Assembly: GCF_947581915.1 (NCBI RefSeq)
Contig: NZ_CANPWG010000058.1
Location: forward strand, 37,839-101,838
Origin: Candidatus Palauibacter scopulicola
Lineage (GTDB): Bacteria > Gemmatimonadota > Gemmatimonadetes > Palauibacterales > Palauibacteraceae
Length of the DNA stretch: 64,000 nt
Reading direction: 5' to 3'
Position numbers and translations under genes: made by a program. This document shows, one piece after another, positions 42,744-52,068 of the stretch. The notes beneath the pieces are model-generated. The model worked only from the letters and a program-made list of their open reading frames with translations. It was not told the DNA's origin and made no database searches. Numbering within the stretch: position 1 is the stretch's first letter; every line of letters starts with the position of its first letter.

Positions 42744-43754
42744 GTGAGCGCGCCCCTCGATCCGCGGCTCTCGCGAGCCCTGGGCCAGGGTCCCCCGACC
42801 GGAGCCTGGTTCCTGCACGGAGACGCCATCCGCCTGCGGGACGAAGCCGCGCGGCAACTCGTCGAGGCCGCCGTCGACCCGGCCACGCGCGACTTCAACT
42901 ACGACCAGTTCCAGGCCGAGGACGTGACGGACGAGCAGCTCGCCGCCACCCTGGCCATGCCCCCCATGATGGCGGAACGCCGCGTGGTCTTCGTGCGCGA
43001 CGTCGAGCGGCTGGGGTCGAAGGCGCGCGCCGTCCTGCAGCGGGTCGCGGCGGCGCCACCCGCCGACCTCGCCCTCATCGTGACGGCGCGCATCCCCAAG
43101 GGGTCGCGTGCGGCCTTCTACCGCGACCTCCGGAAGGTCTGCCGCACGCTGGAGTGGACCGCGCCGCGGGCGGCGGAGATCCCCGGCTGGATCCACGACC
43201 GGGCGCGGCGGCGCTGGAAGCTCGACCTCTCGCCGGCGGCGGCCCAGTGGATCGCGGGGGCCGTCGGGTCGGACCTCTCGACGCTGGACGCCGAACTCGA
43301 GAAGCTCGCTTCGCTTCCCGCCGACCGCCGGACCGACGCGGACATCCGCGACATCGTTCCCCGGACCCACCGGATCGATCGCTGGAGCTGGCTCGACCTC
43401 GTGGCCTCGCGCGACTACCGGCGCGCCTTGCGCGAGTTGGAAAACGTGCTCACTTCGGAACGGGGGGTCGGGCTGGTCGCCGGACTTGTGGAACAGCACC
43501 TTCTGCTTGGTCTGGCCCTCGACGCGGGGCCCGCCGGCTTGCGAGCCGCCCTGTCGGAGACGGGGCGCGGCTATCTCTCCTGGAAGGCGAACGCCTACGC
43601 GAAGCAGGCGAGGGCATGGACCGTACACGAACTCGATCACGCGCTGCGGGCGCTCCACCGCGCCGACCGGCACCTCAAGTCGGGGCGGGGAGACCACGCG
43701 GTGCTCGCCGGGATGCTCCTGGAACTGGGGCGGACGGAGAACGCCCGGAGATGA
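42744..43754 (+). CDS. holA: DNA polymerase III subunit delta
   Basis: A 336-residue clamp-loader subunit that opens the beta clamp. The N-terminus (GAWFLHGDAIRLRDEAARQL) and the stretch FQAEDVTDEQLAATLAMPPM match the delta family; the C-terminal helical collar includes LVEQHLLLGLAL and ALHRADRHLKSG. GTG 42744 is the first start after the anti-sigma gene. Its stop overlaps the next ATG (ATGA). Its adenine-nucleotide site is naturally degenerate in this family. Confidence 0.85.
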   Translation: MSAPLDPRLSRALGQGPPTGAWFLHGDAIRLRDEAARQLVEAAVDPATRDFNYDQFQAEDVTDEQLAATLAMPPMMAERRVVFVRDVERLGSKARAVLQRVAAAPPADLALIVTARIPKGSRAAFYRDLRKVCRTLEWTAPRAAEIPGWIHDRARRRWKLDLSPAAAQWIAGAVGSDLSTLDAELEKLASLPADRRTDADIRDIVPRTHRIDRWSWLDLVASRDYRRALRELENVLTSERGVGLVAGLVEQHLLLGLALDAGPAGLRAALSETGRGYLSWKANAYAKQARAWTVHELDHALRALHRADRHLKSGRGDHAVLAGMLLELGRTENARR

Positions 43755-44563
43755 CGCCGCGCGGCCGCGGGTGGGCGCTCGCGCTTCTCGCCGGCGCGCT
43801 GTCGTGGGCGTTTTCCATCCCCTCCGCCGCGCAAGCCGCGCAAGCCGCCGCTCCCGTGGATCTGGACCTCCTCGAGGCACGGATCGAGGCCGGGAGGGTC
43901 GAGGGCGCCGCGGAGGCGATCGAGCGCTGGTTCGACACGGAGGCGCGCGACGCGGCTCGCGGGGACGCGCTGCGTGCGCGGTACCTGCGGGCGCGTCTCC
44001 TGGCCGATCCGGACTCCGCCCGCACGGAACTCCTCTCCGTCGCCATGGACGGCGGGTCGCGCTACGGATCCCGGGCCTGGCTGCGGCTCGCGCAGCTGGA
44101 CCTGGCGCTCGACGAACCCTCCCGAGCGGCGGCCGACCTCGAACGCCTGCGGTCGGACCATCCCCGTAGCGCCGAGGCCATCGAGTCCTGGTACTGGACG
44201 GCGCGGACGTTCGAGGCCCGGGGCCTGATCGATCGGGCGTGCGAGGCGTGGCAAAGGGGGGCTGCGGAGGGCCGGCGCGTCGGCGCTGCGGAGGCTGTTC
44301 GCCTCGCGGAGGCCGCTTCGCCCGGCTGCGCGCCGGGCGCCCCGCGCTTCGCGATACAGGCGGGGGCGTTCTCGCGCCGGGATCCGGCGGAGGAGACGCG
44401 GGGGCGGCTGGAAGCCGCCGGCTTCTTCTCGCGCATCGTCGAGTACGACGGATTGCACCGCGTCCAGCTGGGCCGCTTCGCCCGGCGGGAAGCGGCGGAG
44501 AGCCTCGTGCGCCGACTCCGGGATGCGGGCTTCGAACCCGCCGTCATCCCCGTCGTCTCGTGA
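43751..44563 (+). CDS. Exported SPOR-domain protein
   Basis: A 270-residue exported protein with a signal peptide ending in a small Ala/Gln repeat (AAQAAQAAAP). Residues about 40-190 have TPR-like helical repeats (GALAVEA-type pattern, SRAWLRLAQLDLALDEPSRA). The C-terminal 75 residues are a SPOR domain (RFAIQAGAFSRRDPAEETRG, VQLGRFARREAAESLVRRL), which binds denuded peptidoglycan glycans at the septum. A cell-division or envelope role is likely. Coupled to holA by ATGA. Confidence 0.88.
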   Translation: MTPRGRGWALALLAGALSWAFSIPSAAQAAQAAAPVDLDLLEARIEAGRVEGAAEAIERWFDTEARDAARGDALRARYLRARLLADPDSARTELLSVAMDGGSRYGSRAWLRLAQLDLALDEPSRAAADLERLRSDHPRSAEAIESWYWTARTFEARGLIDRACEAWQRGAAEGRRVGAAEAVRLAEAASPGCAPGAPRFAIQAGAFSRRDPAEETRGRLEAAGFFSRIVEYDGLHRVQLGRFARREAAESLVRRLRDAGFEPAVIPVVS

Positions 44564-44567
44564 GGCG

Positions 44568-47222
44568 ATGATGGCCGCGGCCACCCCGGACCCGGCTGGG
44601 CACTCGCCGCTCATCCGGCAGTACCTCGACATCAAGTCGCGCCATCCCGATTCACTCCTCTTCTTCCGGGTCGGCGATTTCTACGAGATGTTCTTCGAGG
44701 ACGCGGAGGAGGGGAGCGGCCTGCTGGGCCTCACCCTCACCGCGCGCAACAACGGCGGAAAGCGGGACGTCCCCCTCGCGGGCGTCCCCGTCAAGGCCGT
44801 GAACGAGTACGTCTCCCGCCTGCTCGAAATGGGACGCCGCGTGGCGATCTGCGAACAACTCGAGGATCCGGCGGAGGCCAAGGGGATCGTGAAGCGGGAT
44901 GTCGTCGAGATCATCACCCCGGGCACCGTGCTCGAGGACAAGCTCCTCGCGGCGCGCCGCAACAACTACGTGGTCGCGATCGCCGGCGACGCCCCGTTCG
45001 GGCTCGCCGCCGTCGACCTCTCGACCGGCGAGTTCGAGCTTCGCGAGGTGGCGGCGCCGGATCTCGACGACGAACTCGGGCGGCTCGAGCCGGCCGAGAT
45101 CGTGATCCCCGAGGAGACGGAGGCGCCGGCCGGACCCTGGCACCTGACCGAACGGCCCGCCTGGCGCTTCGACGCTTCGCTCGGCGACGAGCGGCTCCGG
45201 GAGTGGTTCGGCGTCGCCTCCACCACCGGCTTCGGCCTCGACCTCGCGCGCGACCCGCTCCTCCTCGCGGCGAGCGGCGCCCTCCTCGGCTACCTGGACG
45301 AGGTACGGCCGGCCGGCCTCGACCACCTGCGGCCGCCGCGCGTGGACCGGGCCGGGCGCCTCATGTACCTCGACGAGATGACCCGGAGGAACCTCGAACT
45401 CGTCGAGCCGCTGCGTCCCGGCGCGGGGGCGTCGCTGCTCGCCCTCGTCGACCGCACGCGGACGCCGATGGGCGCGCGCCTGCTCCGCCGCCGCCTGCTG
45501 CGCCCGCTCGTCGTCCGCGACGAGATCGCGGTCCGCCTCGACGCCGTGCAGGAACTCGTCGAGCGGGGGGAGGAGCGCGAGGGCGTTCGGGCCGCGCTCC
45601 GCCCGATCCGCGACCTGGAGCGGCTCGCCGCCCGCGTCTCCACCGGACGGGCGGCGCCCCGCGAACTCCTCGGCCTCGGCCTCTCGCTCGACGCGCTGCC
45701 CGGGCTGGCGGCCGCCCTCTCGCCGCTGGAGGCCGGTCGCCTGGCCGAGCTTCGCAGCGGCTTCGACCCGCTCCGGGACGTGGCGGCCCGCATCGAAGAA
45801 GCCATCGACCCCGATGCCCCTCACGCCCTCAAGGACGGCGGCGTGATCCGGAAGGGCTTCTCCGCCGAACTCGACGAAGTGCGCGGCGTGCGCGGCGGCG
45901 CGGTCGAATTCATCGCCGGCATGCAGGTGCGGGAGCGCGAGCGCACCGGCATCGACACGCTGAAGATCGGGTTCAACAAGGTGTTCGGGTACTATCTCGA
46001 GGTCACGCGCTCGAAGCTCGACCGCGTGCCGGAGGAGTGGAGCCGCCGGCAGACACTCACCAACGCCGAGCGCTATCTCACGCCGGAACTCAAGGAGTGG
46101 GAGGCGAAGGTGCTCGGGGCCGACGATGAGATCGCCCGGCTCGAGGCGCGGCTCTTCCACTCGCTGCGGGACGCCGTCGCCGCCGAGGTCGGGCGGATCC
46201 AGGCGACGGCCGCCCTCGTCGCCGAGATCGACGTCCTCGCCTGCCTCGCCGAGGTCGCCGCCGCCGAGGACTACGTGCGCCCGCGGCTGAGCGACGATGT
46301 CGTCTTCGACATCGAAGAGGGCCGGCACCCCGTCGTCGAGGCCGCGGTCGAAAGGGACACCTTCATCCCGAACGACATGCGGCTGGACGGGGAGCGCCGG
46401 ACCCTCATCGTCACCGGGCCGAACATGGCGGGGAAATCCACCGTCCTGCGCCAGGCGGGACTCATCGCGCTCATGGCGCACATCGGCTCCTTCGTCCCGG
46501 CTCGCCGGGCCCGCATCGGGGTCTGCGACCGCGTGTTCACGCGCGTGGGCGCGAGCGACAACCTCGCGGCGGGGCAGAGCACCTTCATGGTGGAGATGAC
46601 GGAAACCGCGACCATCCTGCACGGGGCCACCGAGCGCTCGCTCGTACTCCTCGACGAGATCGGGCGGGGCACGTCGACGTACGACGGTCTCTCGATCGCG
46701 TGGGCGGTGACCGAGCGGCTGCACGAACTCGGAGCGCGCACCGTGTTCGCCACGCACTACCACGAACTCGTCGGCCTCGCGGAGTCGCTTCCGCGCGCGG
46801 CCGCGTTCAACGTCGCGGTGCGCGAGACCGGCCAGGACATCGTCTTCCTCTACCGGCTGCAGCCGGGGGGCTCCGACCGGTCCTACGGCGTGCACGTCGC
46901 CCGGCTGGCCGGACTGCCACCCGACGTCGTGGGGCGCGCCGCCCGCATCCTCGCCGTGCTCGAGAGCGGGCCGTGGGGCGCGGGCGGCCGCGGCGCCGCG
47001 CTCGCCGAGGCGGGGCTGGGGCAGCTCTCCCTGTTCGAGGCCGCGGCGGCCGGCCCGCGGGGCGGCGCGGGGCCGTCCGGCGCGTCCGGGGAAAGTGAAA
47101 GCGCGGACGTCGCGGCCGCCCGCGCGCTGTTCGAGAAGCTCGCCGCGCTCGACCTCGACGGGATGACGCCGCTCGAAGCGCTGAACACGCTCGCCGAGTG
47201 GAAGGCGTTCGGCGATGCGTAG
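44568..47222 (+). CDS. mutS: DNA mismatch repair protein MutS
   Basis: An 884-residue mismatch-recognition ATPase. The N-terminal mismatch-binding Phe motif is FFRVGDFYEMFFEDA, the Walker A GPNMAGKST is at residues 617-625, and LLDEIGRGTSTYDGLSIAWA follows. Full length for MutS1. ATG 44568 and the adjacent ATG 44571 are both possible; GAGG lies 3-6 nt upstream. It overlaps the following gene by 8 nt. Confidence 0.96.
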   Translation: MMAAATPDPAGHSPLIRQYLDIKSRHPDSLLFFRVGDFYEMFFEDAEEGSGLLGLTLTARNNGGKRDVPLAGVPVKAVNEYVSRLLEMGRRVAICEQLEDPAEAKGIVKRDVVEIITPGTVLEDKLLAARRNNYVVAIAGDAPFGLAAVDLSTGEFELREVAAPDLDDELGRLEPAEIVIPEETEAPAGPWHLTERPAWRFDASLGDERLREWFGVASTTGFGLDLARDPLLLAASGALLGYLDEVRPAGLDHLRPPRVDRAGRLMYLDEMTRRNLELVEPLRPGAGASLLALVDRTRTPMGARLLRRRLLRPLVVRDEIAVRLDAVQELVERGEEREGVRAALRPIRDLERLAARVSTGRAAPRELLGLGLSLDALPGLAAALSPLEAGRLAELRSGFDPLRDVAARIEEAIDPDAPHALKDGGVIRKGFSAELDEVRGVRGGAVEFIAGMQVRERERTGIDTLKIGFNKVFGYYLEVTRSKLDRVPEEWSRRQTLTNAERYLTPELKEWEAKVLGADDEIARLEARLFHSLRDAVAAEVGRIQATAALVAEIDVLACLAEVAAAEDYVRPRLSDDVVFDIEEGRHPVVEAAVERDTFIPNDMRLDGERRTLIVTGPNMAGKSTVLRQAGLIALMAHIGSFVPARRARIGVCDRVFTRVGASDNLAAGQSTFMVEMTETATILHGATERSLVLLDEIGRGTSTYDGLSIAWAVTERLHELGARTVFATHYHELVGLAESLPRAAAFNVAVRETGQDIVFLYRLQPGGSDRSYGVHVARLAGLPPDVVGRAARILAVLESGPWGAGGRGAALAEAGLGQLSLFEAAAAGPRGGAGPSGASGESESADVAAARALFEKLAALDLDGMTPLEALNTLAEWKAFGDA

Positions 47223-47649
47223 CGGGCGTTCGCCGCGGGCCGCCAGGTCCGGCGTCCTTTCGATTCTCGCCGCCCTCGCCGGCGCCGCGTCCACCGGGTG
47301 CGCGGACGATCCGGGCTCCGAGGTCGGCGCGCTGCGCGTGGACCAGCTCCGCGACGGCGGCCTCGTCATGCCCGTGCTCGAGTCCGCGCCGTCCCGCGCC
47401 TTCCCCTACCCGGCCGAGGCCCTGGAGGAGGGGGCGGGCGGCGAGATCCTCCTCCGCATACGGATCACCGCCGCCGGCCGCGTCGACTCGGTCGCGGTCG
47501 CGACCTCGTCGGGACATGCGGTCCTCGACTCGGCCGCGGTGGAAGGTGCCCGCGATCTCCGGTACCGGCCGGCGCGGCACGGCGGCGCCCCCACCGCCAT
47601 CTGGGCCACGCTCCCCGTCAGCTATCCCGTGCCGGCGTCTCGTGGCTGA
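47215..47649 (+). CDS. TonB C-terminal-domain lipoprotein
   Basis: A 144-residue protein with a signal peptide ending ASTGCADD, a possible lipoprotein. The C-terminal part has the TonB-domain pattern FPYPAEALEEGAGGEILLRI, ITAAGRVDSVAVATSSGHAV, YRPARHGGAPTAIWATLPV. It lacks the Pro-rich linker and N-terminal transmembrane anchor of true TonB, so it is a stand-alone TonB-domain protein rather than a full transducer. It overlaps mutS by 8 nt and ddl by 8 nt. Confidence 0.82.
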   Translation: MRSGRSPRAARSGVLSILAALAGAASTGCADDPGSEVGALRVDQLRDGGLVMPVLESAPSRAFPYPAEALEEGAGGEILLRIRITAAGRVDSVAVATSSGHAVLDSAAVEGARDLRYRPARHGGAPTAIWATLPVSYPVPASRG

Positions 47650-48844
47650 CCGCCGCCTGCGCGTCGGCGTGCTCTTCGGCGGCGAGTCCCCGGAGCACGA
47701 GGTCTCGCTCCGCTCGGCGAAGAACGTCATCGAAGCGATCGACCGCGAGCGCTGCGACATCGTGCTCATCGGCATCGACCGCCGCGGCCGCTGGCACCTC
47801 GCCGACGAATCGCGCTTCCTCCGGCACGCCTCGGACCCGCGGCGCATCCGCCTCCCGGAGGCGCCGGTCAGGCTCGCCCTTACGCCCGGCCGCCGCCCCC
47901 GGATCGTCCCCGTCGCCCCCCACGAGCCCTCCGCCCCCGGCGAGCGCGAGGGCCCCGGCGGGGAAGCTCCGGAGCCGGCCGAGGTGCCGGAACTCGACGT
48001 CATCTTTCCCGTCCTGCACGGTCCCTTCGGCGAGGACGGCACCGTACAGGGACTCCTGCGGCTCGCGCACTTCCCCTTCGTCGGGCCCGGGGTCCTCGGC
48101 TCGGCCGTGTGCATGGACAAGGACGTGGCCAAGCGGCTGCTGCGCGACGCCGGCGTCCCCGTCGCGCCCTTTATCACCGTCCTCTCCCGGGAAGAGGCCC
48201 CCTCGTGGGACGAGGCCGTGGCCGCCCTCGACGCCCCGATCTTCGTCAAGCCGGCGAACATGGGCTCGTCCGTCGGCGTTTCGAAGGTCGAGACGGACCC
48301 CGAATACCGGCGGGCGCTCGACGAGGCCTTCTCCTTCGACACCAAGGTGCTCCTCGAGCGGACGATCCGGGGCCGTGAGATCGAACTCTCCGTACTCGGG
48401 AACGAGGCCCCCGAAGCCTCGGTCCCGGGGGAGATCGCCCCCACGCACGCCTTCTACTCCTACGAGGCGAAATACCTGGATCACGACGGCGCGGACCTGC
48501 TCATCCCCGCGGACCTCGACGCCGAGACCACGGCGCGGGCGCGCGAGATCGCCGTCCGCGCCTTCCGCGTGCTATGCTGCGAGGGGATGGCGCGGGTCGA
48601 CCTCTTCCTCGCGACGGAGGCTTGCGGCCCGCTCCCGGCGGGTTCACTGGTGGTGAACGAGATCAACACGCTCCCGGGCTTCACCCGGATCAGCATGTAC
48701 CCCAAGCTCTGGGAGGCGAGCGGCGTGTCCTATCCGGAACTCATCGACCGTCTGCTGCGGCTGGCGATCGAGCGCGCGGAGCGCGAGGCGCGGCTGGCCT
48801 CCGCCATCGACCTCCAGGGCGGCGGCGAGGCGGGGGAGGGATGA
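47642..48844 (+). CDS. ddl: D-alanine--D-alanine ligase
   Basis: A 400-residue ATP-grasp ligase making D-Ala-D-Ala for peptidoglycan. The N-terminus VGVLFGGESPEHEVSLRSA is the Ddl signature; HGPFGEDGTVQG, FVKPANMGSSVGVSKV and LVVNEINTLPGFTRISMYPK are the ATP- and D-Ala-binding segments. It is longer than most Ddl because of an insertion around residues 95-115 (PGEREGPGGEAPEPAEVPEL). GTG 47642 overlaps the TonB-domain gene. The stop overlaps the rhomboid ATG. Confidence 0.94.
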   Translation: MADRRLRVGVLFGGESPEHEVSLRSAKNVIEAIDRERCDIVLIGIDRRGRWHLADESRFLRHASDPRRIRLPEAPVRLALTPGRRPRIVPVAPHEPSAPGEREGPGGEAPEPAEVPELDVIFPVLHGPFGEDGTVQGLLRLAHFPFVGPGVLGSAVCMDKDVAKRLLRDAGVPVAPFITVLSREEAPSWDEAVAALDAPIFVKPANMGSSVGVSKVETDPEYRRALDEAFSFDTKVLLERTIRGREIELSVLGNEAPEASVPGEIAPTHAFYSYEAKYLDHDGADLLIPADLDAETTARAREIAVRAFRVLCCEGMARVDLFLATEACGPLPAGSLVVNEINTLPGFTRISMYPKLWEASGVSYPELIDRLLRLAIERAEREARLASAIDLQGGGEAGEG

Positions 48845-49725
48845 TGAGACGGCCCGCGTACCAGACCGGCGGGGTCCGCTTCGGCCACGGCTTCCCGATG
48901 AGCCGCTGGGTGCTGCGCCTCATGATCGCGAACTTCGCGATCTTCCTCCTCATGGCGATGCGGATCGTGCCCGCCGGAGCGGTCGAGTGGCTCGGCTTCG
49001 CCGTCCCCGGCTTCCTCATGCGCCCGTGGACCATCGTCACCTACATGTTCGTGCACGGCGGCTTCATGCACGTGTTCATGAACATGCTCGCCCTCTTCTT
49101 CTTCGGACCGCCGCTCGAGCAGAAGTGGGGCAGCCGTTTCTTCCTCCGCTTCTATCTCGTGACCGGACTCGGGGCGGCGGCCTTCTCCGTCCTGCTCTAC
49201 TCGCTGACGGGGCCGACGATCATGGTCGGGGCTTCGGGCGCCATCTTCGGCATCCTCGTGGCCTTCGCCCTCAACTGGCCGGACGCGAAGATCTACCTCT
49301 ACTTCGTCTTTCCCGTGCCGGCGAAGTGGTTCGTGGCCGCGCTCGGGGCCTTCACCCTCCTCTCGACCGTACAGGGGTCGGCGGACGGGGTGGCGCACTG
49401 GGCGCACCTCGGCGGACTCGTGACCGGGTTCGTCTATCTGCGGTACGGAGACCGCATCGGCCGCCGCGCGCACAGCCTCCTCTACAAGGAACGGCCGGCG
49501 GCCCCGCGCGGGAGGACGCGCCGCCCAGCGCCACCGCCGGACCCCACCCCGCGCCGGCGCCGCAGGGCGGACGGGGATTCCCTCGACGAGGTGGACCGGA
49601 TCCTCGACAAGATCCGGGCGAGCGGCATGGACTCGCTCTCGGCCCGCGAGCGCGCCTTCCTCGACGAGGTGAGCCGGCAGTACCAGCAGACGAAGGGCCC
49701 GCGCAAGAAGACCCGCACGCACTAG
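48841..49725 (+). CDS. Rhomboid-family intramembrane serine protease
   Basis: A 294-residue polytopic membrane protein. Catalytic Ser132 is in GASGAIFG and His189 in AHWAHLGGLVTG; Asn81 in the HVFMNM stretch is the oxyanion-hole position. The C-terminal 90 residues are soluble, rich in Arg and Pro, with a helical DEVDRILDKIRASGMDSLSA that resembles a conserved tail of bacterial rhomboids. ATG 48841 overlaps the ddl stop. Confidence 0.92.
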   Translation: MMRRPAYQTGGVRFGHGFPMSRWVLRLMIANFAIFLLMAMRIVPAGAVEWLGFAVPGFLMRPWTIVTYMFVHGGFMHVFMNMLALFFFGPPLEQKWGSRFFLRFYLVTGLGAAAFSVLLYSLTGPTIMVGASGAIFGILVAFALNWPDAKIYLYFVFPVPAKWFVAALGAFTLLSTVQGSADGVAHWAHLGGLVTGFVYLRYGDRIGRRAHSLLYKERPAAPRGRTRRPAPPPDPTPRRRRRADGDSLDEVDRILDKIRASGMDSLSARERAFLDEVSRQYQQTKGPRKKTRTH

Positions 49726-49732
49726 ACGCTGC

Positions 49733-49753
49733 CGGCCCGCACACGCCGGGCCG
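49733..49753 (+). other. Short hairpin after the rhomboid gene
   Basis: CGGCCCG (49733-49739) pairs with CGGGCCG (49747-49753) around a 7-nt loop. A T-run follows only at about 49778, too far for a classical intrinsic terminator. It could be a weak Rho-dependent or RNA-processing hairpin, or chance. Confidence 0.3.
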
Positions 49754-49772
49754 TCCGCGCTGGCGCCCCGTC

Positions 49773-49801
49773 TGGAGTTTTTTGCCGCCGGTTTCTACAA
49801 T
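49773..49801 (+). promoter_or_regulatory. Candidate promoter of the EF-G2 operon
   Basis: TACAAT (49796-49801) matches the -10 consensus at five of six positions; TGGAGT (49773-49778) is a weak -35, 17 bp upstream. Transcription would begin near 49808, giving a leader of about 138 nt that contains the 17-bp tandem repeat. Confidence 0.5.
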
Positions 49802-49892
49802 GTCCGCCCCGCGCGACCCCCCGGCCGGGGGGCGTCACGCAACGGAGCGGCCCGTGGCCGTAGCAAAGCGCCTGTCGCGGGCCGCCAGCCCC

Positions 49893-49926
49893 GGTGTCAT
49901 CCCACGCAGGGTGTCATCCCAGGCAG
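49893..49926 (+). repeat. 17-bp tandem repeat in the EF-G2 leader
   Basis: GGTGTCATCCCACGCAG (49893-49909) is followed directly by GGTGTCATCCCAGGCAG (49910-49926), one mismatch. It ends 19 nt before the EF-G2 start codon and 8 nt before its ribosome-binding site. Confidence 0.85.
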
Positions 49927-49945
49927 AAGAGTACGGGAGGTGTAC

Positions 49946-52033
49946 ATGGCGTCTGCCGCCTCGGAATATGAAACGCGGAACCTTCGCAACGTCGTCTTCT
50001 TCGGGCACGGAGGGGCCGGGAAGACGACGCTCGTGGACGCGATGTGCTACATCGCCGGCGGGACCACCCGGAAGGGCGATGTCCAGAAGGGGAACGCGCT
50101 CACCGACTTCACGCCGGAAGAGACCGGCCACAAGATCTCGATCAACCTCGCCGTCGCCCACGCCGTCCGGAACGGCGTGCGGATCAACCTCATCGACACC
50201 CCCGGCTACCTCGACTTCCTGGGCGAAGTCGTGTCGGGGGTTCGCGTGGCGGACGCCGGCATCTGCGTCATCGATGCGATCTCCGGCGTCGAAGTGGGGA
50301 CGGAGAAGACGTGGGCCGCCGCGGACGCCGCGAGCCTGCCGCGGGCCGTCTTCGTCTCGATGATGGACCGGGACAACGCGGACTTCCGCAGCACGCTCGC
50401 ACAGATCCGCGAAGAACTCACCTCCACGGCGATGCCGGTCCACGTCCCCATCGGGGCGGGCGCCGACTTCAGCGGCTTCGTCGATCTCCTCACGATGAAG
50501 GCCCACAGCTTCAAGGGAGGCGACGAGGGGGCCGCCGCCGTGGCCGACGCGCCCGCCGACGTCGCGTCGGAGGTGGAGGACCTCAGGGAGGAACTCATCG
50601 AGGCAATCGTATCGGGGGACGACGACCTGCTCGAAGCCTATTTCGAGGGAGAGGAGCTCGACCCCGGCCGGCTCGGCGAGGTGTTCGCGGCGGCGATCCG
50701 CTCCGGCGACATCGTTCCCGTGTTCTGCGGCTCGTGCCAGACGAGCGCGGGCGTGCCGGCCCTCATGGACCGCATCGTGGAACTCTTCCCCTCGCCCGAC
50801 CGCGCCGCGCCCCGGACGGCGCGCGACGGAGACGGCGAAGTGTCGCTGGATCCGGGAGCCGCGTCTCCCACGGCGGCGCTCGTCTTCAAGACGACGTCCG
50901 AACCCCACGTCGGCGACCTGAGCTATTTCCGCGTCTTCTCCGGCCGCATCGCGAACGGCGTCACGCTCGCGAACCCCGACCGCTCCGCGAGCGAGCGCAT
51001 CGCGCACCTCGCGATCCCGCACGGGTCGCGCCGCATCGACGTGGAGGCGCTGAACCCCGGCGACATCGGGGTCGTGACCAAGCTCAAGAACACGCACACC
51101 GGCGACACCCTCTGCGACGGCGGGAGCCGGCTCTCCTTCGGGGGGATCGAGTGGCCCCGGCCCGACCTCTCCCTCGCCGTCACGGCCCGCACACGGGCCG
51201 ACGAGGACAAGATCGGCGCCGGCCTCGCGAAGCTGCACGAGGAGGACCCGACCTTCTCCTCCGGCTACGACCCCGAGCGCGGGCAGACGATCATCCGCGG
51301 GCTGGGAGAGATCCACCTCAACATCTCGCTGGAGAAGATGACCCGGAAGTACGGGGTCAACGTGGACACGCACCAGCCGAACATCGCCTACCGCGAGACG
51401 ATCACGAGGACGGCGGAGGGGCAGGGGCGCCACAAGAAGCAGTCGGGCGGGCGCGGCCAGTTCGGCGACTGCTACATCCGGATCAGCCCGCTGCCGCGCG
51501 GGGAAGGGTACAAGTTCGTCGATTCGATCAAGGGCGGCGTGATCCCGACCAAGTTCGTCCCGGCCGTGGGGAAGGGGATCGGGGAGGCCTCGAACCGGGG
51601 CGTTCTCGCCGGCTACCCGCTCGTCGACTTCCAGGCCGAGTGCTACGACGGATCGCACCACTCCGTCGACAGCTCGGACATCGCCTTTCAGATCGCGGGA
51701 TCGATCGCCTTCCAGAAGGTGGCGCGGGACGCGAACCCCGTGATCCTCGAGCCGATCATGGAGGTCGAGGTCGAGACGCCCGAGGAGTACATGGGCGAGG
51801 TGATGGGCGATCTGAACCAGCGGCGGGGCCGCGTGCTCGGCATGGACTCGAAGGGGCGGCGGCAGGTCGTGAAGGCCCACGTCCCCCAGGCCGAACTCTA
51901 CAAGTACTCCGCCGCGCTGCGCTCGCTGACGCACGGAAAGGCGACGCACACGCGCAGCCTGGCTGCGTACGAGCAGGTTCCTCCGCATGTTCAGGAGAAG
52001 GTGATCGCCGAGTCGCAGCGCGACGACGACTAG
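49946..52033 (+). CDS. Elongation factor G-like GTPase (EF-G2)
   Basis: A 695-residue translational GTPase of the EF-G2 type. Walker A GHGGAGKT is at residues 20-27, DTPGY at 84-88, and the later EF-G domains are complete (RGLGEIHLNISLEKM, GRGQFGDCYIRISPL, GAGKGI-type loop). The guanine-specificity NKxD motif is replaced by SMMD at 138-141. Such G-like proteins are usually not the main translocase; Mycobacterium EF-G2, for instance, lacks normal GTPase function. ATG 49946 has GGGAGG five bases upstream and is preferred over an in-frame GTG two codons earlier. Confidence 0.85.
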   Translation: MASAASEYETRNLRNVVFFGHGGAGKTTLVDAMCYIAGGTTRKGDVQKGNALTDFTPEETGHKISINLAVAHAVRNGVRINLIDTPGYLDFLGEVVSGVRVADAGICVIDAISGVEVGTEKTWAAADAASLPRAVFVSMMDRDNADFRSTLAQIREELTSTAMPVHVPIGAGADFSGFVDLLTMKAHSFKGGDEGAAAVADAPADVASEVEDLREELIEAIVSGDDDLLEAYFEGEELDPGRLGEVFAAAIRSGDIVPVFCGSCQTSAGVPALMDRIVELFPSPDRAAPRTARDGDGEVSLDPGAASPTAALVFKTTSEPHVGDLSYFRVFSGRIANGVTLANPDRSASERIAHLAIPHGSRRIDVEALNPGDIGVVTKLKNTHTGDTLCDGGSRLSFGGIEWPRPDLSLAVTARTRADEDKIGAGLAKLHEEDPTFSSGYDPERGQTIIRGLGEIHLNISLEKMTRKYGVNVDTHQPNIAYRETITRTAEGQGRHKKQSGGRGQFGDCYIRISPLPRGEGYKFVDSIKGGVIPTKFVPAVGKGIGEASNRGVLAGYPLVDFQAECYDGSHHSVDSSDIAFQIAGSIAFQKVARDANPVILEPIMEVEVETPEEYMGEVMGDLNQRRGRVLGMDSKGRRQVVKAHVPQAELYKYSAALRSLTHGKATHTRSLAAYEQVPPHVQEKVIAESQRDDD

Positions 52034-52068
52034 AGGACGAGGACCAGGACACGAGCGGGCGGTAGCCG

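Noticed and set aside
44652..47369. A 905-codon minus-strand frame opposite mutS
   Set aside because: Complement of the mutS gene in a stop-poor frame; no RBS, no motifs.
49733..49783. Intrinsic terminator after the rhomboid gene
   Set aside because: The hairpin and the T-run are about 25 nt apart, too far for a standard terminator; listed only as a weak hairpin.
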